Assembly (NCBI GenBank): GCA_015661965.1
Contig: DQVA01000254.1
Span: forward strand, 1-5,615
Reading direction: 5' to 3'
From: Candidatus Bipolaricaulota bacterium
GTDB taxonomy: Bacteria; Bipolaricaulota; Bipolaricaulia; Bipolaricaulales; Bipolaricaulaceae
DNA: 5,615 nt
Of the stretch, positions 4,974 through 5,615 are shown piece by piece. How positions within the stretch are numbered: position 1 is the stretch's first letter; every line of letters starts with the position of its first letter. Made by a program: the position numbers and the translations under genes. The notes beneath the pieces were generated by a model that made no database searches, had not been told where the DNA came from, and saw nothing but the letters and a program-made list of their open reading frames with translations.

Positions 4974-5615
4974 GCTGGTCGATCCTATCCGATAGGGAGA
5001 TCCGGGAACTCTGTGAGCGGGAACCCCCGATGATCGTCCCGTTCGTCCCCCGCCAGGAGGGAAAGCCCTCCTACGGGCTGGGCAGCTTTGGCTACGACAT
5101 TCGGCTGGGAAAGAAGTTCCTAGTGCCCCTGGGCGGGGTGAACGCCGTTCTCGACCCGGTGGATTTCCCCAAGGAGCACTTCCGCCAGATCGTAATCGAC
5201 CCTCCTCCCCGTCACGCCTCACCTGTCACGCGTCACGGATATTTCGAATTGGCCCCCCACTCCCAGGTGCTGGCCGAGTCGGTGGAGTGGTTTCACATGC
5301 CGGACGACGTGATGGGGGTGTGCTGGGGGAAGAGCTCCTACGCCCGCTGCGGACTGCTTGTCAACGTGACGCCCCTGGAGTGTTTCGACGATCAGACGGA
5401 GATCCTCACCCTTGAGGGTTGGAAGAGGTTCGAGGACCTGGCGGAGGGCGAGATCGTGGCCACCTTGAATAAGGACGGCGTCTTGGAATATCACCCGATC
5501 ATCGCCCGCCAGAAGCGGTGGTATGAGGGAGAGTTGATCGCCATCAAGGGACGCAGCATCGACCTTTTGGTGACGCCGGAGCACCGACTCTACGTGCGCA
5601 GGCAAGGGAAGTCCG
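4970..5615 (+). CDS. dcd: dCTP deaminase interrupted by an intein (5' part)
   Basis: The first 137 residues are the N-terminal extein of a dCTP deaminase, the trimeric enzyme that converts dCTP to dUTP (or, in bifunctional forms, to dUMP). SYGLGSFGYDIRLGKKF (34-50) and the active-site block WGKSSYARCGLLVNVTPLE (119-137) match the branch in which LGKSTYARCG is followed by VNVTPLEPxWEG. The conserved SSxxR Ser/Arg contacts are kept. The catalytic Glu of the following VTLE motif would lie beyond the window. After E137 the frame changes abruptly to intein sequence starting at C138 and continues to the window end. Residues 81-90 (RHASPVTRHG) appear as extra sequence compared with the family and are encoded by a 7-bp tandem repeat. 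The ATG overlaps the thyX stop and has a strong ribosome binding site. Paired with ThyX it supplies the dUMP route to thymidylate. Confidence 0.9.
   Translation, partial: MSWSILSDREIRELCEREPPMIVPFVPRQEGKPSYGLGSFGYDIRLGKKFLVPLGGVNAVLDPVDFPKEHFRQIVIDPPPRHASPVTRHGYFELAPHSQVLAESVEWFHMPDDVMGVCWGKSSYARCGLLVNVTPLECFDDQTEILTLEGWKRFEDLAEGEIVATLNKDGVLEYHPIIARQKRWYEGELIAIKGRSIDLLVTPEHRLYVRRQGKS
5210..5237 (+). repeat. Degenerate 7-bp tandem repeat (four units) inside dcd
   Basis: The 28 bases divide into CGTCACG, CCTCACC, TGTCACG and CGTCACG, sharing the core NxTCACx. They encode RHASPVTRH in dcd, within a loop ahead of the conserved FxLxPxSQVLAES strand. Short TCACG-type heptad repeats are familiar from intergenic DNA, so finding one in a conserved gene is unusual. 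Confidence 0.65.
5381..5615 (+). other. Intein N-terminal splicing domain in dCTP deaminase (continues past window)
   Basis: The first 78 residues of a Hint-type intein are visible. Block A begins at the splice cysteine: CFDDQTEILTLEGWKRFEDL (intein residues 1-20). C1 is the nucleophile for the N-to-S acyl shift, and the T-x-I-x-T-x-x-G pattern is typical. Residues 23-30 (GEIVATLN) continue the usual beta strands. Block B is IDLLVTPEHRLYV (60-72), where T65 and H68 form the TxxH motif that activates the N-terminal scissile bond. Blocks F and G with the terminal His-Asn and the +1 residue are outside, as is any homing endonuclease. Amino acid -1 is Glu137 of the host enzyme. Both visible catalytic motifs are intact and the frame is unbroken, so the N-terminal half looks functional. 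The identity as an intein is secure; its class and activity cannot be judged from this half. Confidence 0.92.

Overview
The window is GC-rich bacterial chromosome, densely coded, with short gaps, overlapping start/stop codons and good Shine-Dalgarno sites. The gene set points to a thermophile: three adjacent genes encode the sulfur carrier, the thiolase and the methyltransferase that modify U54 and A58 in the tRNA T-loop, as in Thermus. Flavin-dependent ThyX as the thymidylate synthase seen here fits too. I cannot name the phylum from sequence alone. The mix of genes and the intergenic repeat types would suit an uncultured thermophilic lineage assembled from a metagenome.

Layout. (1) Positions 1-211 (+) hold the C-terminal end of a class V (PLP) aminotransferase/cysteine desulfurase-like protein, followed by a perfect GC-rich hairpin. 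(2) Positions 248-418 (-) hold a 56-residue zinc-ribbon protein with an excellent ribosome binding site. (3) Positions 419-609 are a divergent promoter region. The downstream gene appears to be leaderless. (4) Positions 610-2325 (+) encode a 571-residue 'predicted ATPase of the ABC class' (COG3044-like). (5) A hairpin that contains the stop codons of both convergent genes separates it from (6) the minus-strand operon ttuB-like > ttuA > trmI (4311 down to 2354). An imperfect inverted repeat of the CACAGAG type lies between ttuB and ttuA. (7) A short divergent promoter region (4312-4385) leads to (8) the plus-strand pair thyX-dcd (4386 to the window end), joined by an ATGA overlap. The dcd gene is interrupted at residue 138 by the start of an intein, which runs out of the window.

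How the genes work together. TtuB carries activated sulfur as a C-terminal thiocarboxylate, TtuA transfers it to position 2 of U54/T54 of tRNA, and TrmI methylates A58, which pairs with T54 in the T-loop. In Thermus these modifications raise tRNA melting temperature. On the other side, dCTP deaminase starts the route from dCTP towards dUMP, and ThyX methylates dUMP to dTMP. The ABC-class ATPase and the zinc-ribbon protein have no settled function.

The points most worth a second look are the intein in the active-site motif of dcd, the compact T-loop thermostability operon, a degenerate 7-bp tandem repeat that has become part of the dcd coding sequence, and the leaderless start of the ABC-class ATPase.
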